This document shows, piece by piece, positions 1 to 8,841 of a stretch of 64,000 nucleotides of DNA (position 1 is the stretch's first letter; every line of letters starts with the position of its first letter). The notes below the pieces were generated by a model. It made no database searches, was not told the DNA's origin, and saw only the letters and a program-made list of their open reading frames with translations. The stretch is from Bauldia sp. (lineage in GTDB: Bacteria; Pseudomonadota; Alphaproteobacteria; Rhizobiales; Kaistiaceae). The stretch is from the NCBI GenBank assembly GCA_022841545.1, contig JALHRF010000001.1, positions 1-64,000 of the forward strand. Direction: 5' to 3'. The translations under genes and the position numbers were made by a program.

Positions 1-992
1 GCACCCTGGTGCGGCTGCCGGAGCTCGAGTTCGGTGATGAAACCGCCGCCGCGGGAGTAGCGGTGGGTGACGGCTTCGATCCGGTAGGCGCCGTCGATGC
101 CGGGGCGCGCACCCACAACGATGCAGAGACCATCGGGGATAGCGCCGGTGTCGCCCTCAATGGTGACGGATCCTTCGCCGGCATCGCGCTCGCTGGTCGC
201 CTTGTCAGCTGCCGCCTGGTCGCCGGCCTCGCCTTCACTGGCTCTTCCATAGCGGTGGTCGTGGCGCGCCTCGGCGCCTAGGCTGGTCGACTCCTCGGTT
301 TCTTTCCACGCTGCTTCCGCGGGGTCGTACCAGCGCGCCCGGACCTTGCCGTACTGGGCCCGGCCGAGCGCCGGCGCGATATCCCAGGCGTGGAGGTTCT
401 GGCCGGAGACCGCCGCAGTGAACGCGGCATAGGGCGCACCACGCCTGCTCATGGTGGCCGTCGTGCCCTGAATGCGGAAGTTGCCGCCGATCTCTCGGGC
501 GAGGCGCTCCCCCATGTGGATGAAGCTCTCGTCCCGCATCTCGAAATAAGTGCGGGTGATCCCCGCAAGCGCCGGATCCACCTCGAACTCGGTGATACCG
601 GCAGTACTTCCCGCCTCCGTGAGGATGTCCTCGACCGTCCTGTCGTCGAAGTGGCGCTGCTGGGGCTCCTTCGCCTTGCCAGTGGTGTCGACGCCCTTGG
701 CGGAGATCGACAGGGTGCGTCCGCCGCCTCGCGAGCCTGAGGACCGGACTTCGTCGACTGTGCCGGTGAAGACGACACGGATGCCACCATCCTCCCAGCC
801 GAGCGCAACGACCACCAGTGCTCCGAGCTGCGGCAGCACGATGCGGCCGTCGGTGTCGGCGATTTCCAGAGTGGCAGTGTCGGCGTGGGTGCCGACCTTG
901 TCGGAGACGGTGAGCGAGATCAGGACTGGCAGGAGGGGCGCGGTGATGTTGGTCCCCGCAACGGTGACCATGAAGACCGCGCGCCTGGACAT
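1..992 (-). CDS. Phage late control gene D / tail protein D family, C-terminus off the window
   Basis: Open minus frame from ATG at 992 reading MSRRAVFMVTVAGTNITAPLLPVLISLTVSDKVGTHADTATLEIADTDG; position next to gpX. Confidence 0.75.
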   Translation of the reverse strand, partial: MSRRAVFMVTVAGTNITAPLLPVLISLTVSDKVGTHADTATLEIADTDGRIVLPQLGALVVVALGWEDGGIRVVFTGTVDEVRSSGSRGGGRTLSISAKGVDTTGKAKEPQQRHFDDRTVEDILTEAGSTAGITEFEVDPALAGITRTYFEMRDESFIHMGERLAREIGGNFRIQGTTATMSRRGAPYAAFTAAVSGQNLHAWDIAPALGRAQYGKVRARWYDPAEAAWKETEESTSLGAEARHDHRYGRASEGEAGDQAAADKATSERDAGEGSVTIEGDTGAIPDGLCIVVGARPGIDGAYRIEAVTHRYSRGGGFITELELRQPHQG

Positions 993-995
993 GGA

Positions 996-1223
996 TCACC
1001 ACAGCCGGATCGGATCGAGCAGCACCGGCGCCCGCGGTGTAGGGATTGGCATGGCGAAGATAGTCCCGACAGGAAGCCATGCGCCGAGATCGGCGAGCCC
1101 GGGATTGAGGTCGTGGATCGCCTCGACCAGCCCCGGCATCGGCCGCTTGAACCGCCGCCAGACGATCAGCGAGACCGTGAGGAACTCGCCTTCGATTGTT
1201 ACTGTCTCGACGGTCTGGCTCAC
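996..1223 (-). CDS. Tail protein X (gpX-like), GTG start
   Basis: VSQTVETVTIEGEFLTVSLIVWRRFKRPMPGLVEAIHDLNPGLADLGAWLPVGTIFAMP; GTGA overlap with gpU stop. Confidence 0.75.
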   Translation of the reverse strand: MSQTVETVTIEGEFLTVSLIVWRRFKRPMPGLVEAIHDLNPGLADLGAWLPVGTIFAMPIPTPRAPVLLDPIRLW

Positions 1224-1642
1224 GAGAACAACCCCGACAGGATGGCGAAGTAGGATCCGTTCGAGGGGCCGGACGTGCGGCGGACGCTGATGTCGATATC
1301 GATGACCCGGCCGATGCCGTGGGCGTCGAGATAGGTCGAGCGCTCCATCACCCGTTCGATCACCACCCAGCCCATCAGCGCACCATCGCCGCGCATCAGG
1401 TACTGCGGGCGGCCCGACGCGCGGGCCTGGTGGAGTTTCTTCAGGTCGCCGAGACCCCCGAAACGATGCGGGAAAAGCCGGGCGTGGATGGCCCAGGTCT
1501 CGGGGCCTTCGCCGACCCATTCGAGCGGTGGCGACGCGCCAACCACTGGCTTCTCGGCGAAGCTGGTCTCGTGGGCGTGATCGTAGTCGGTGGCGTTGAA
1601 CGGCTGGACCTCGAACTGGATCGGTCCGAGGGTCATCAGCAT
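1220..1642 (-). CDS. Phage tail protein U (gpU-like)
   Basis: MLMTLGPIQFEVQPFNATDYDHAHETSFAEKPVVGASPPLEWVGEGPETWAIHARLFPHRFGG. Confidence 0.8.
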   Translation of the reverse strand: MLMTLGPIQFEVQPFNATDYDHAHETSFAEKPVVGASPPLEWVGEGPETWAIHARLFPHRFGGLGDLKKLHQARASGRPQYLMRGDGALMGWVVIERVMERSTYLDAHGIGRVIDIDISVRRTSGPSNGSYFAILSGLFS

Positions 1643-4107
1643 CAGGCGAACCTCAATCCTGTGTCGGCATAGACGCCGCGGAAGAGCTCGCGGACTTCCC
1701 GGCGAAGAACCCGGCGCACCTCGGCGGCGACGGCATCGGCATCGGCGGCGCGGGTATTGTTGAAGTGGAACACCGGGGCGACGGTGATGCCGTGGCCCGA
1801 CGCGAAGCCGGTTCCGGAGGGGTGTACGTACCCGGATCGACTGGGCGTGATCAGCTCTGGACCCTCCTCGCCGACGAGATAGCTCCCGCCGGCGGACACT
1901 GGCCCGCCCTTGGCTCTGAGTGCATCGATGCCGAGCTGCTGGGCCATGTCGCCCTTAGCTGCCCGGTTCGGCGTTTCGGTTGCACCGCCGCCAAACCCGA
2001 AGAAGCCCTTCACCGCGGCGGCGGCGTCGTTGATCGGGGCGAGAACCTCGGCGATCTTGCCGTCAATCCAGGCCACCAGGTCGGCGAAGACCTGGACCAT
2101 CCCGTCCCACAGTGCCTTGATCAGGTTGTAGCCGGCGGTGAAGAAGTCGGCGGTGAAACGGGCGATGACATCGACGGCGCCGGAGATCGCGGTCGCAACC
2201 CGGTTCGGCAGATCGGTCAGAGCCGCAAGGAAGCCGCCGGGGCCGAACAGGCCTGTGATGGCCGAGAGAATGCCAGCGATCCGCTGATCGATGGCCGCTT
2301 TGAGGCTGGCGAAGGCCCGGGTCATCCCATCCCAGAGGGCCTGGACGAGCCTGCCACCGGCCTCGGAGAACGCCGTGGCATATCCGGTCAGGGTGGCGAC
2401 GGAGTCTGCGATCGCCGCTCCGACCTTGCCGGGCAGTTCGACCAAGAGGGTCAAGAACCCTCCTACAGCTTCGCCGGCTACGCGGCCCCATGTCCGCCAC
2501 TCCTCGCTGGTGGCGTTGATCGGCCCGAGCAGATCGTTGATGGCACTGAACAGCGACCGGAACAGATCCACGATCGGTTCGATGATGGGGACGACGGGCG
2601 CAAAGGCGGCGGCGAAACCTTCGGCGAACCCGGCGAAGAACGACTTGAGGCCCTCCCAGTTGTTGCGGATGAAGAGCGCAGCGGCGCCGATCGCCGCGAC
2701 CGCGGCGGCAACCGCAGCCAGCGGCACGGCACCGACCGCGGCGACAGCGCCAAGCGCAACCCCGAGGCTCCGAACCGCGGAGACTGCGGCGAGGAGTCCG
2801 CCCTTGCCAAGCAGCCCGACAAACGACAGGGCCGAGATCGCGCCCCTGAGCGCGATGAAACCTGCCGCGGCGGCAAACACTCCGCCGGTCAGCTCCGGAA
2901 ACTGCTGGATCAGCCGTGTGATACTCTCCAGGATCGGCAGCAAGGCCGCAGCCACAGCATTGAGTGCAGGGACGAGAGAGGCGCCGAGGGTCGACTGGAA
3001 GTTCGCCCAGGCGATCTGGAAGCTCTTCAACTTCTCCTCGCTGGTCGCCATCATCCGCTCGAAGTCGGCGTCGATGACACCCGAGGCGCCGGCCACTGTC
3101 TCCCGGAGCGCGATGTAGTCGTCCATCCCCTGAAGCAGCGGGATCAGGCCCTTCTGGACCTGGGCATCGGCGAAGAGCGTGCCAAGCTTCGAGAGATCGC
3201 CGTCGATCGCCTTGTCGATGGACCGGATCGCCGCCTCGAGCGGGCTCGCTCCCTCGGCAACCGCTTCCTTCAGCACCGCGTTGATGTCGATGCCGTACTT
3301 GGCGAAATTCTTGATCGCGTCGTTGGCGTTGATCTTCTGGAGGATGTTGTTGAAGTTGATCGCGGCCTCCGAGCCATCCGCCGCGGTACGGCGGACGATC
3401 TGCAGCGCTGCGGCGATATCGGCGAGCCCCCTGGCGCCCGTGAGCCCCTTGGAGCCCGCCAGCCCAGTGATCGCCGGCAGATACTGCGCCATGTCCTTCA
3501 GCTCGAACCCACCTTCCTTGCCGGCGAGCGCCATCATGTCGAAGGCTCGGGTCAGTTCTTCCGGGGCAAGCCCGAGATTGGAGATCGACGCGTAGCCGGC
3601 CTTCGACAGATCAAGGATATCGGCCTTGGTCGCCGTCGCCGCCTTGCCGATCGCCGGCATCGCCCGCGCCGCCCGGTCGAGGTCGAGGCCCATGCCGACG
3701 ATGAAGTCCTCGGCCCGGACAATATCGGCCGTGAACTGGTTCACCTCCCGGCCGCCGATCTTGGCTGCCTCGCCGACGGACCGGAGCTGGTCCTCGGACA
3801 GGTTCGCCTTGGCGCCGAGCTCGGCGAGCGCGGTCTCGAGCGCATTGGCCGCCTGGATCGGCGCGCTGATCGCTGACTTCAGCACATAGAAGGCGCTAAT
3901 CGCATCCATGACGCCGGCACGAGCATTGGCAATCGCGCGGTTGTTGCGGGTGATCGCGGCATCGAGACGCTCGCTGAAGGAGAGCGGCGCATTGTTGGCG
4001 GCGCGCACCGCGCCGGAGATGCCGCGGAGGCTGTTGGCGACGCCCCGAGCCGGGCCCGACACCCTGTCGAGGAGCTGGACGATCAGCTGTGAGGTGAGAT
4101 TGGCCAT
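1642..4107 (-). CDS. Phage tail tape measure protein
   Basis: 821 aa, helical N-terminus, long hydrophobic Ala-rich segments, position between tail assembly and gpU. Confidence 0.9.
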   Translation of the reverse strand: MANLTSQLIVQLLDRVSGPARGVANSLRGISGAVRAANNAPLSFSERLDAAITRNNRAIANARAGVMDAISAFYVLKSAISAPIQAANALETALAELGAKANLSEDQLRSVGEAAKIGGREVNQFTADIVRAEDFIVGMGLDLDRAARAMPAIGKAATATKADILDLSKAGYASISNLGLAPEELTRAFDMMALAGKEGGFELKDMAQYLPAITGLAGSKGLTGARGLADIAAALQIVRRTAADGSEAAINFNNILQKINANDAIKNFAKYGIDINAVLKEAVAEGASPLEAAIRSIDKAIDGDLSKLGTLFADAQVQKGLIPLLQGMDDYIALRETVAGASGVIDADFERMMATSEEKLKSFQIAWANFQSTLGASLVPALNAVAAALLPILESITRLIQQFPELTGGVFAAAAGFIALRGAISALSFVGLLGKGGLLAAVSAVRSLGVALGAVAAVGAVPLAAVAAAVAAIGAAALFIRNNWEGLKSFFAGFAEGFAAAFAPVVPIIEPIVDLFRSLFSAINDLLGPINATSEEWRTWGRVAGEAVGGFLTLLVELPGKVGAAIADSVATLTGYATAFSEAGGRLVQALWDGMTRAFASLKAAIDQRIAGILSAITGLFGPGGFLAALTDLPNRVATAISGAVDVIARFTADFFTAGYNLIKALWDGMVQVFADLVAWIDGKIAEVLAPINDAAAAVKGFFGFGGGATETPNRAAKGDMAQQLGIDALRAKGGPVSAGGSYLVGEEGPELITPSRSGYVHPSGTGFASGHGITVAPVFHFNNTRAADADAVAAEVRRVLRREVRELFRGVYADTGLRFA

Positions 4108-4119
4108 GGCAACCTCTCC

Positions 4120-4535
4120 TCAACTGCGTCGGCGCGCCAGGCGGGTGGCCTCGCCGTGCCACAGCACGACCTCGGCCCAGTCCATCTCGTCAAAGGCGGG
4201 AAGTGGCGTCGACAGGATGTGGGCGGTGTCGGCTACGACGCCGCGCCAGTTGCGGGCGCCGGGCCCTGAGGCAAAAAACCGGCGATCACCTCCGAGAGCG
4301 CGGCGAAGTCCACCGCATCCATCTCGTCGATGATCTCGATCGGCAGTTCGGTCAGGAGGGCGACCATCGCGACACCCTGATCGATCTGCGACGCGGTGGG
4401 ACCATTGTCCCGCTCCATCGCGCGGAGATCCTTCACCTTCGGGCGACGGATCTGAACTTCGGTAACGGTCTTGCCATCGGAGGCGATCGGTTGGGTCAGG
4501 CGGACGATCTTCGGCTTACTCATGATTTCCTCCAA
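4120..4535 (-). other. GpE+E' tail assembly product made by -1 programmed frameshift (4535..4272 joined to 4272..4120)
   Basis: T_TTT_TTG heptamer at 4272-4278 in E frame; -1 frame continues as ASGPGARNWRGVVADTAHILSTPLPAFDEMDWAEVVLWHGEATRLARRRS*. Confidence 0.75.
4233..4535 (-). CDS. Phage tail assembly protein (gpE-like)
   Basis: MEEIMSKPKIVRLTQPIASDGKTVTEVQIRRPKVKDLRAMERDNG; located between tube and tape measure as in P2. Confidence 0.8.
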   Translation of the reverse strand: MEEIMSKPKIVRLTQPIASDGKTVTEVQIRRPKVKDLRAMERDNGPTASQIDQGVAMVALLTELPIEIIDEMDAVDFAALSEVIAGFLPQGPAPATGAAS

Positions 4536-5072
4536 CTACGGTCCGGTCGGGATGCGCAGGATGCGGCGCTCGTCATCGTTCTGGGAGACGCCGTCGAGCC
4601 GCCAGTCGGTCGAGAAGAAGTCCCAGAAGAGCTTCTCCTTGTCGGCGAGCCAGAGCTCGTAGTGCATCACCTCGTTGATCGCGTATTCGTGGCCCATGAC
4701 CTCGCCGCGCTGGAAGGCGTCGGCCTCGATCTTGCCGAGGCGTCCCTCGATAATCGCCTTCGCCTCATGGGCGATGCCGGTCCGCTTGTCGCGGACGACG
4801 CCGTAGGCCGTGAACACCTTGGCGCGGGAGGCACCGAGACCGAACTGCGTCAGGAGGTCTGGGTCCCAGCCGTTGAGCTTGAAAGTCGGCTCGAGCTTCT
4901 GGATGCCGACGGCGACCTCGATCTGGACGCGCGAGCCGCCAGGATGGTGGTCCTGGTACATCTCCTGAAGCGGCGGTAGCTTAAGTTCGACCAGGGTCAG
5001 GTGTTTCGACGCGGAGGGATCATGATCGCCGCAGAAAAGGTTCGCGGCCTCCATGATGAAGATCGTGCTCAT
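4536..5072 (-). CDS. Phage major tail tube protein (FII-like)
   Basis: MSTIFIMEAANLFCGDHDPSASKHLTLVELKLPPLQEMYQDHHPGGSRVQIEVAVG. Confidence 0.85.
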   Translation of the reverse strand: MSTIFIMEAANLFCGDHDPSASKHLTLVELKLPPLQEMYQDHHPGGSRVQIEVAVGIQKLEPTFKLNGWDPDLLTQFGLGASRAKVFTAYGVVRDKRTGIAHEAKAIIEGRLGKIEADAFQRGEVMGHEYAINEVMHYELWLADKEKLFWDFFSTDWRLDGVSQNDDERRILRIPTGP

Positions 5073-5097
5073 GAACGACGTCTCCTGTTCGTTGAGA

Positions 5098-6345
5098 TCA
5101 GCCGGTCACCGCGTCGACCTGGGCGAGAAGGTCGTCGAGCAGCGCGTCGAGCGCCGGCCGGTAGCGGGCGGACTGGATGCCGAGGTAGCGGAGCACCGGC
5201 GCTTCTTCGGCGGCGAAGTTGATCGTGAACTTGCCTTGTCGCAGCTGCTCCGGGCTGTTCTGGTCGCGGGTGAACTTCACCTCGTAGCCGAGGATGTCGC
5301 CGTCGGCCTTCAGATCACGGAGGGCGAAGCTCATGGTGTTGACCACGGCCTGTACCGTCTGGCCGGTGATGTTGAAGCGCCCGAGGTAGTAGCGGAGCGT
5401 GCGCAGGAACATGAGGTGAATGAAGTCCCGGCCGCGGGTGACGTTGTAGAAGCGCCAGAGATCGTCCTCCCCGGCATTGTCGGTGCCGACAAAGACGAAG
5501 CCGCCGGAGGCGATCGCCGTCTCGACGCCCATCTCACCGCGAAGCAGCACGCCGATGTTGTTGGCGAGGAGTCGCTGGCCCTCGGTGGCGCCGTCGGTGA
5601 GGGAGAAGTTGATCGGCCGTGACGGCCCGACAATGCCGCGGACCGGCTGGTTGGCCCAGGAATGGAACGGACGACCCTGCTTCTCGTGATCCCGCCGGAC
5701 GGCGATGCCGATCACCGCCGGCGACATCGGCACCACTGTCTCCGTGGTGCCGGCGAGCAACTTGACCGCTGGATCGACTGGGATGAGCCGGTCGCTGCTG
5801 AGCGTCTCCCGCCAGTCGAGGGCAGCCTGTTCGGTGGTGGCCGGGCCGTCCACCACCGCGTGGGCGAGGAGCTTGGCGCAGATGGCGGGTAGCGCGGCGC
5901 AGACCGCATTGGCGTTGCTGCCTTCCCGCTGACTGGTGAACCCGGGCGAGCAGAGCAGCCGCGGAATCACGCCGAGGAGGGGACCGGCCTCGATGAATGC
6001 GGCCAGACCGGTGGTGCTGCCGTCACCAACGATGTTGGCGATCGTCTCATCGGCATCAGTGCCCTCGGCGACCCGCACAACCACCACCTTGGCCGCGACC
6101 TGGAACTCGCCGAGCTGAGCGTTGATGAGATTCAGGGCGCCGGCAATCGTTCCCTCTGCCCCGAGCGCGGTCCGCTTCGCCGCGTCGTCGGAGTACATGA
6201 ACACGGGCGTGTCGATGGGAAAGACCGCATCGTCGGCCGCAGGGGCAGTGCCGATGATGCCGACCACCGCCATGTCGCTCCAGACGGCCGGCCGCGGCTC
6301 GTTGTCGATCCGCGTGATGGAAATGCCAAAGGTCGGATCGCTCAT
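5098..6345 (-). CDS. Phage tail sheath protein (FI-like)
   Basis: MSDPTFGISITRIDNEPRPAVWSDMAVVGIIGTAPAADDAVFPIDTPVFMYSDD; ORF extends upstream but this ATG is likely. Confidence 0.85.
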   Translation of the reverse strand: MSDPTFGISITRIDNEPRPAVWSDMAVVGIIGTAPAADDAVFPIDTPVFMYSDDAAKRTALGAEGTIAGALNLINAQLGEFQVAAKVVVVRVAEGTDADETIANIVGDGSTTGLAAFIEAGPLLGVIPRLLCSPGFTSQREGSNANAVCAALPAICAKLLAHAVVDGPATTEQAALDWRETLSSDRLIPVDPAVKLLAGTTETVVPMSPAVIGIAVRRDHEKQGRPFHSWANQPVRGIVGPSRPINFSLTDGATEGQRLLANNIGVLLRGEMGVETAIASGGFVFVGTDNAGEDDLWRFYNVTRGRDFIHLMFLRTLRYYLGRFNITGQTVQAVVNTMSFALRDLKADGDILGYEVKFTRDQNSPEQLRQGKFTINFAAEEAPVLRYLGIQSARYRPALDALLDDLLAQVDAVTG

Positions 6346-6418
6346 GACGTGGCTCCTCAAACGACGGGACCCGCACGCGGCGGGGCACGATTGGAGTAGG
6401 GGGAAAGGAAGGGCGGCC

Positions 6419-6859
6419 CTATTCGGGCGCGAGAATCTCGAACGGGTCGGCGCCGACTGCCGAGAGCAGCGCCATGGCGTCCGGGTCGTCGTGCGGAATC
6501 GAGCCCGCGGTATAGAAGCGACGGAACAGCACCGGCTGGGCAGCGAGCGCCGCATCCGCCGCGTCGATCAGCCCAACCTCCTCGAGCCGCCGGACGATGC
6601 GATAGGTCGATACCCGCCAGGCAACGGGAGGCGTATCCGGGTCAGGTTCCGGCGGCAGATCCGGCTTGGCCTCGGGCTCGATGTCGTATTGCCCGCCGTA
6701 GTGGCGCACGACCATCTCAACCACGGGATCGGCGGTGGGTGCCGGCACGTCGACGGTGTAGCGATGCGCCTCGAGTGCGTTCGCGAAGTCCGCGACTGCT
6801 GCCGAGAAGGCGGCCTCGCCCCCAAGGCGCACGATATCGGCGCGACTGATGATCGGCAT
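6419..6859 (-). CDS. Hypothetical phage protein (tail-fibre-associated position)
   Basis: ORF collinear with tail genes. Confidence 0.6.
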   Translation of the reverse strand: MPIISRADIVRLGGEAAFSAAVADFANALEAHRYTVDVPAPTADPVVEMVVRHYGGQYDIEPEAKPDLPPEPDPDTPPVAWRVSTYRIVRRLEEVGLIDAADAALAAQPVLFRRFYTAGSIPHDDPDAMALLSAVGADPFEILAPE

Positions 6860-6864
6860 CTCCG

Positions 6865-7752
6865 TCAGGCCCCCGCGTAGATCATGTAGTTGAGGACCAA
6901 TGTCGGCTGGACGTTGTTATGTGCCGCACCCGACCCGGCATTCCCCGAGTTGAAGGGCGGGATGTCGACTGTGTGCGCATGCGCAGCAACCGTACTGGTC
7001 GTCTCGGTCGAGCCAGTGTGCGTGAGGTCCGTGACATCCGAGCCGTCACCCGACTTGTTGCGCTGCCCATAGGTGAAGGTGTGGCTGTGAGATCCGCCCG
7101 GGCCGGTGTTGATCGGGGCCCCCATGTCGACCAGGTGGTCGTGTGGCGCGAGCTGTGCTTCCGACAGGACATGCGTCTCCGCGCCGCCCGCAGCCCCGAG
7201 CGTGTCGCCATCGAGGCCGCCGCTCTGGCCGGTCAGCCGGTTGGCCGATGCGCCGCCCATGTCGTCCTGGCCGGCGACGACACGCCCGCGAAGGTCGGGG
7301 AGGGTGAAGGTGGTGGCGCCATCGCCTGCGCCGTACGTGGTGGAGATGGCCGCGAAGAGGGCGGCATAGGTCGTCCGACTGACATTCTGCCCAAAGCAGA
7401 AGAGCCACCGGGGCGGCGCCGAGAGGCCAGCGTATGGAATGACGGCGCCGATCGGCACCAACGAAGGGGCGAGATCGGCCACATCGCCAATCGCGAGCGC
7501 AACCGCGCCGGTTCGTCCCGCGACTGAAGTCACCGATCCGGCGATGTCGGCAACACCGAGGCTGACCGCCCCTGTCCTGCCCGCAACGGACGTAACGGGT
7601 CCCACTTCGACGATCGACGCGGCCCCGTTATCCTTCTTGAGGTAGAGCTTGCCGTCGTTGGTGTTGAGGGCGAGCTCGCCGAGCTGGAGATCCGACGCGA
7701 GCGGGACCTTCCCGGCCGTGGCCGAGCGCTTCAACCGGATGGTGTTCGGCAT
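6865..7752 (-). CDS. Tail fibre protein with phage tail collar domain
   Basis: GDGATTFTLPDLRGRVVAGQDDMGG...HDH and SVAGRTGAV linker repeats. Confidence 0.8.
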   Translation of the reverse strand: MPNTIRLKRSATAGKVPLASDLQLGELALNTNDGKLYLKKDNGAASIVEVGPVTSVAGRTGAVSLGVADIAGSVTSVAGRTGAVALAIGDVADLAPSLVPIGAVIPYAGLSAPPRWLFCFGQNVSRTTYAALFAAISTTYGAGDGATTFTLPDLRGRVVAGQDDMGGASANRLTGQSGGLDGDTLGAAGGAETHVLSEAQLAPHDHLVDMGAPINTGPGGSHSHTFTYGQRNKSGDGSDVTDLTHTGSTETTSTVAAHAHTVDIPPFNSGNAGSGAAHNNVQPTLVLNYMIYAGA

Positions 7753-7776
7753 GAGGTCCTCGGAGCGCTCAGGCGA

Positions 7777-8580
7777 TCAGTAGGCGCCGCCGTCGAAGTT
7801 GGTGATCTGGCCCTGGAGCCCGGTCAACGTCGCCTGCAGATTCGAGACCTGGGCGATCGAGTGGCCGTGATTGCTGTCGGCCTTGGCGCCGATCGCGGCG
7901 ACGAGGTTTGGGATATCGGCCATGCCAAGGGCCACCGGGCCGGTCTTGCCGTTCACCGAGGAGACCGGACCGTTGGCGATGATCTGGACCGCGGTTGCCG
8001 CCGCGGTTTCCGCAGTGGCAGCCGCTGCTTCGGCAGCCGCAAGGGTCGCTCCGACCTCGGCTGCCACCTCGAGGACGGATCGGGCAAGGCCGGCGCTCGC
8101 AGAAATCACCCAATCCGCATGCTCGGTTGCGAGGTCGCCATGGACAGCAGCGACCGCAAAGGCGAGGCCGCCGTTGGCGCGGTCATACTCCTGGACGTGG
8201 AGCATCGCCCAGTCATCGACGGCGTCCTCCGCCTGTCGCGACAGGATCACGTAAGGCGTCGGCGCGAACAGCGGCCGCGCCGGGGTGTCGTCTACTTCCA
8301 GCGTCGCCTCGAGGCCGACCGAGAGCGATAGCGGGGTGGCGGAAGTCGCCACAAGGAACCCGCTCTCTGCCGCCGCCTGCGCCTGGGCGAGGGCAGGACC
8401 GAGCACTTCGTTGACGCGAAGGAGGCCGAGGGTGACGAGGCGATCCGTGGCGCCGGTCACGGATTGGAGGCCGGCGTCGATCTGCCCCAGGCTCTCGGCG
8501 ATGAGCCTGAAGCGCCGGTTGAAGAAGTCGCGGTCGAGGACCTGCTGATCCCGAACCCGGAGATCCTCGAACCTCAGCAT
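7777..8580 (-). CDS. Phage tail fibre-like protein
   Basis: MLRFEDLRVRDQQVLDRDFFNRRFRLIAESL; contains VSSVNGKTGPVALGMADIPNL linker. Confidence 0.65.
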   Translation of the reverse strand: MLRFEDLRVRDQQVLDRDFFNRRFRLIAESLGQIDAGLQSVTGATDRLVTLGLLRVNEVLGPALAQAQAAAESGFLVATSATPLSLSVGLEATLEVDDTPARPLFAPTPYVILSRQAEDAVDDWAMLHVQEYDRANGGLAFAVAAVHGDLATEHADWVISASAGLARSVLEVAAEVGATLAAAEAAAATAETAAATAVQIIANGPVSSVNGKTGPVALGMADIPNLVAAIGAKADSNHGHSIAQVSNLQATLTGLQGQITNFDGGAY

Positions 8581-8584
8581 CGGT

Positions 8585-8755
8585 TCACGCCTTGATGATC
8601 GGGCCGACCGAAGCGACGGCATCGGGAGACGCTCGCTTGACCGCGTCGTACACCACCGCCTTGACCTGATAACGCGCGCCAGGCCGGAAGCGGATGCCAT
8701 CGACCTCGACCGGCCGGTTGACGGTGAGTTCGTAATGCGTGGGCTTCTTGGCCAT
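8585..8755 (-). CDS. Small hypothetical phage protein (56 aa), not in the supplied ORF track
   Basis: MAKKPTHYELTVNRPVEVDGIRFRPGARYQVKAVVYDAVKRASPDAVASVGPIIKA*, collinear. Confidence 0.6.
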   Translation of the reverse strand: MAKKPTHYELTVNRPVEVDGIRFRPGARYQVKAVVYDAVKRASPDAVASVGPIIKA

Positions 8756-8841
8756 CGGGTTCTCCTTCGGTTCCGTGGATTGGGTCGGTCGGCGGACGGC
8801 TCCTGGACCTCGCGCGGAGTCAACCCGGACGGAAGCGCCTG

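Noticed and set aside
235-1080. 281 aa minus ORF at the left edge
   Set aside because: Arg/His-rich out-of-frame product; the gpD frame (ATG 992) runs open to the window edge and fits the gene order.
1765-3876. 703 aa plus-strand ORF opposite the tape measure gene
   Set aside because: Antisense shadow ORF of GC-rich coding DNA; composition is Arg/Gly/Asp-rich with no domain pattern, while the minus frame is a clear tape measure.
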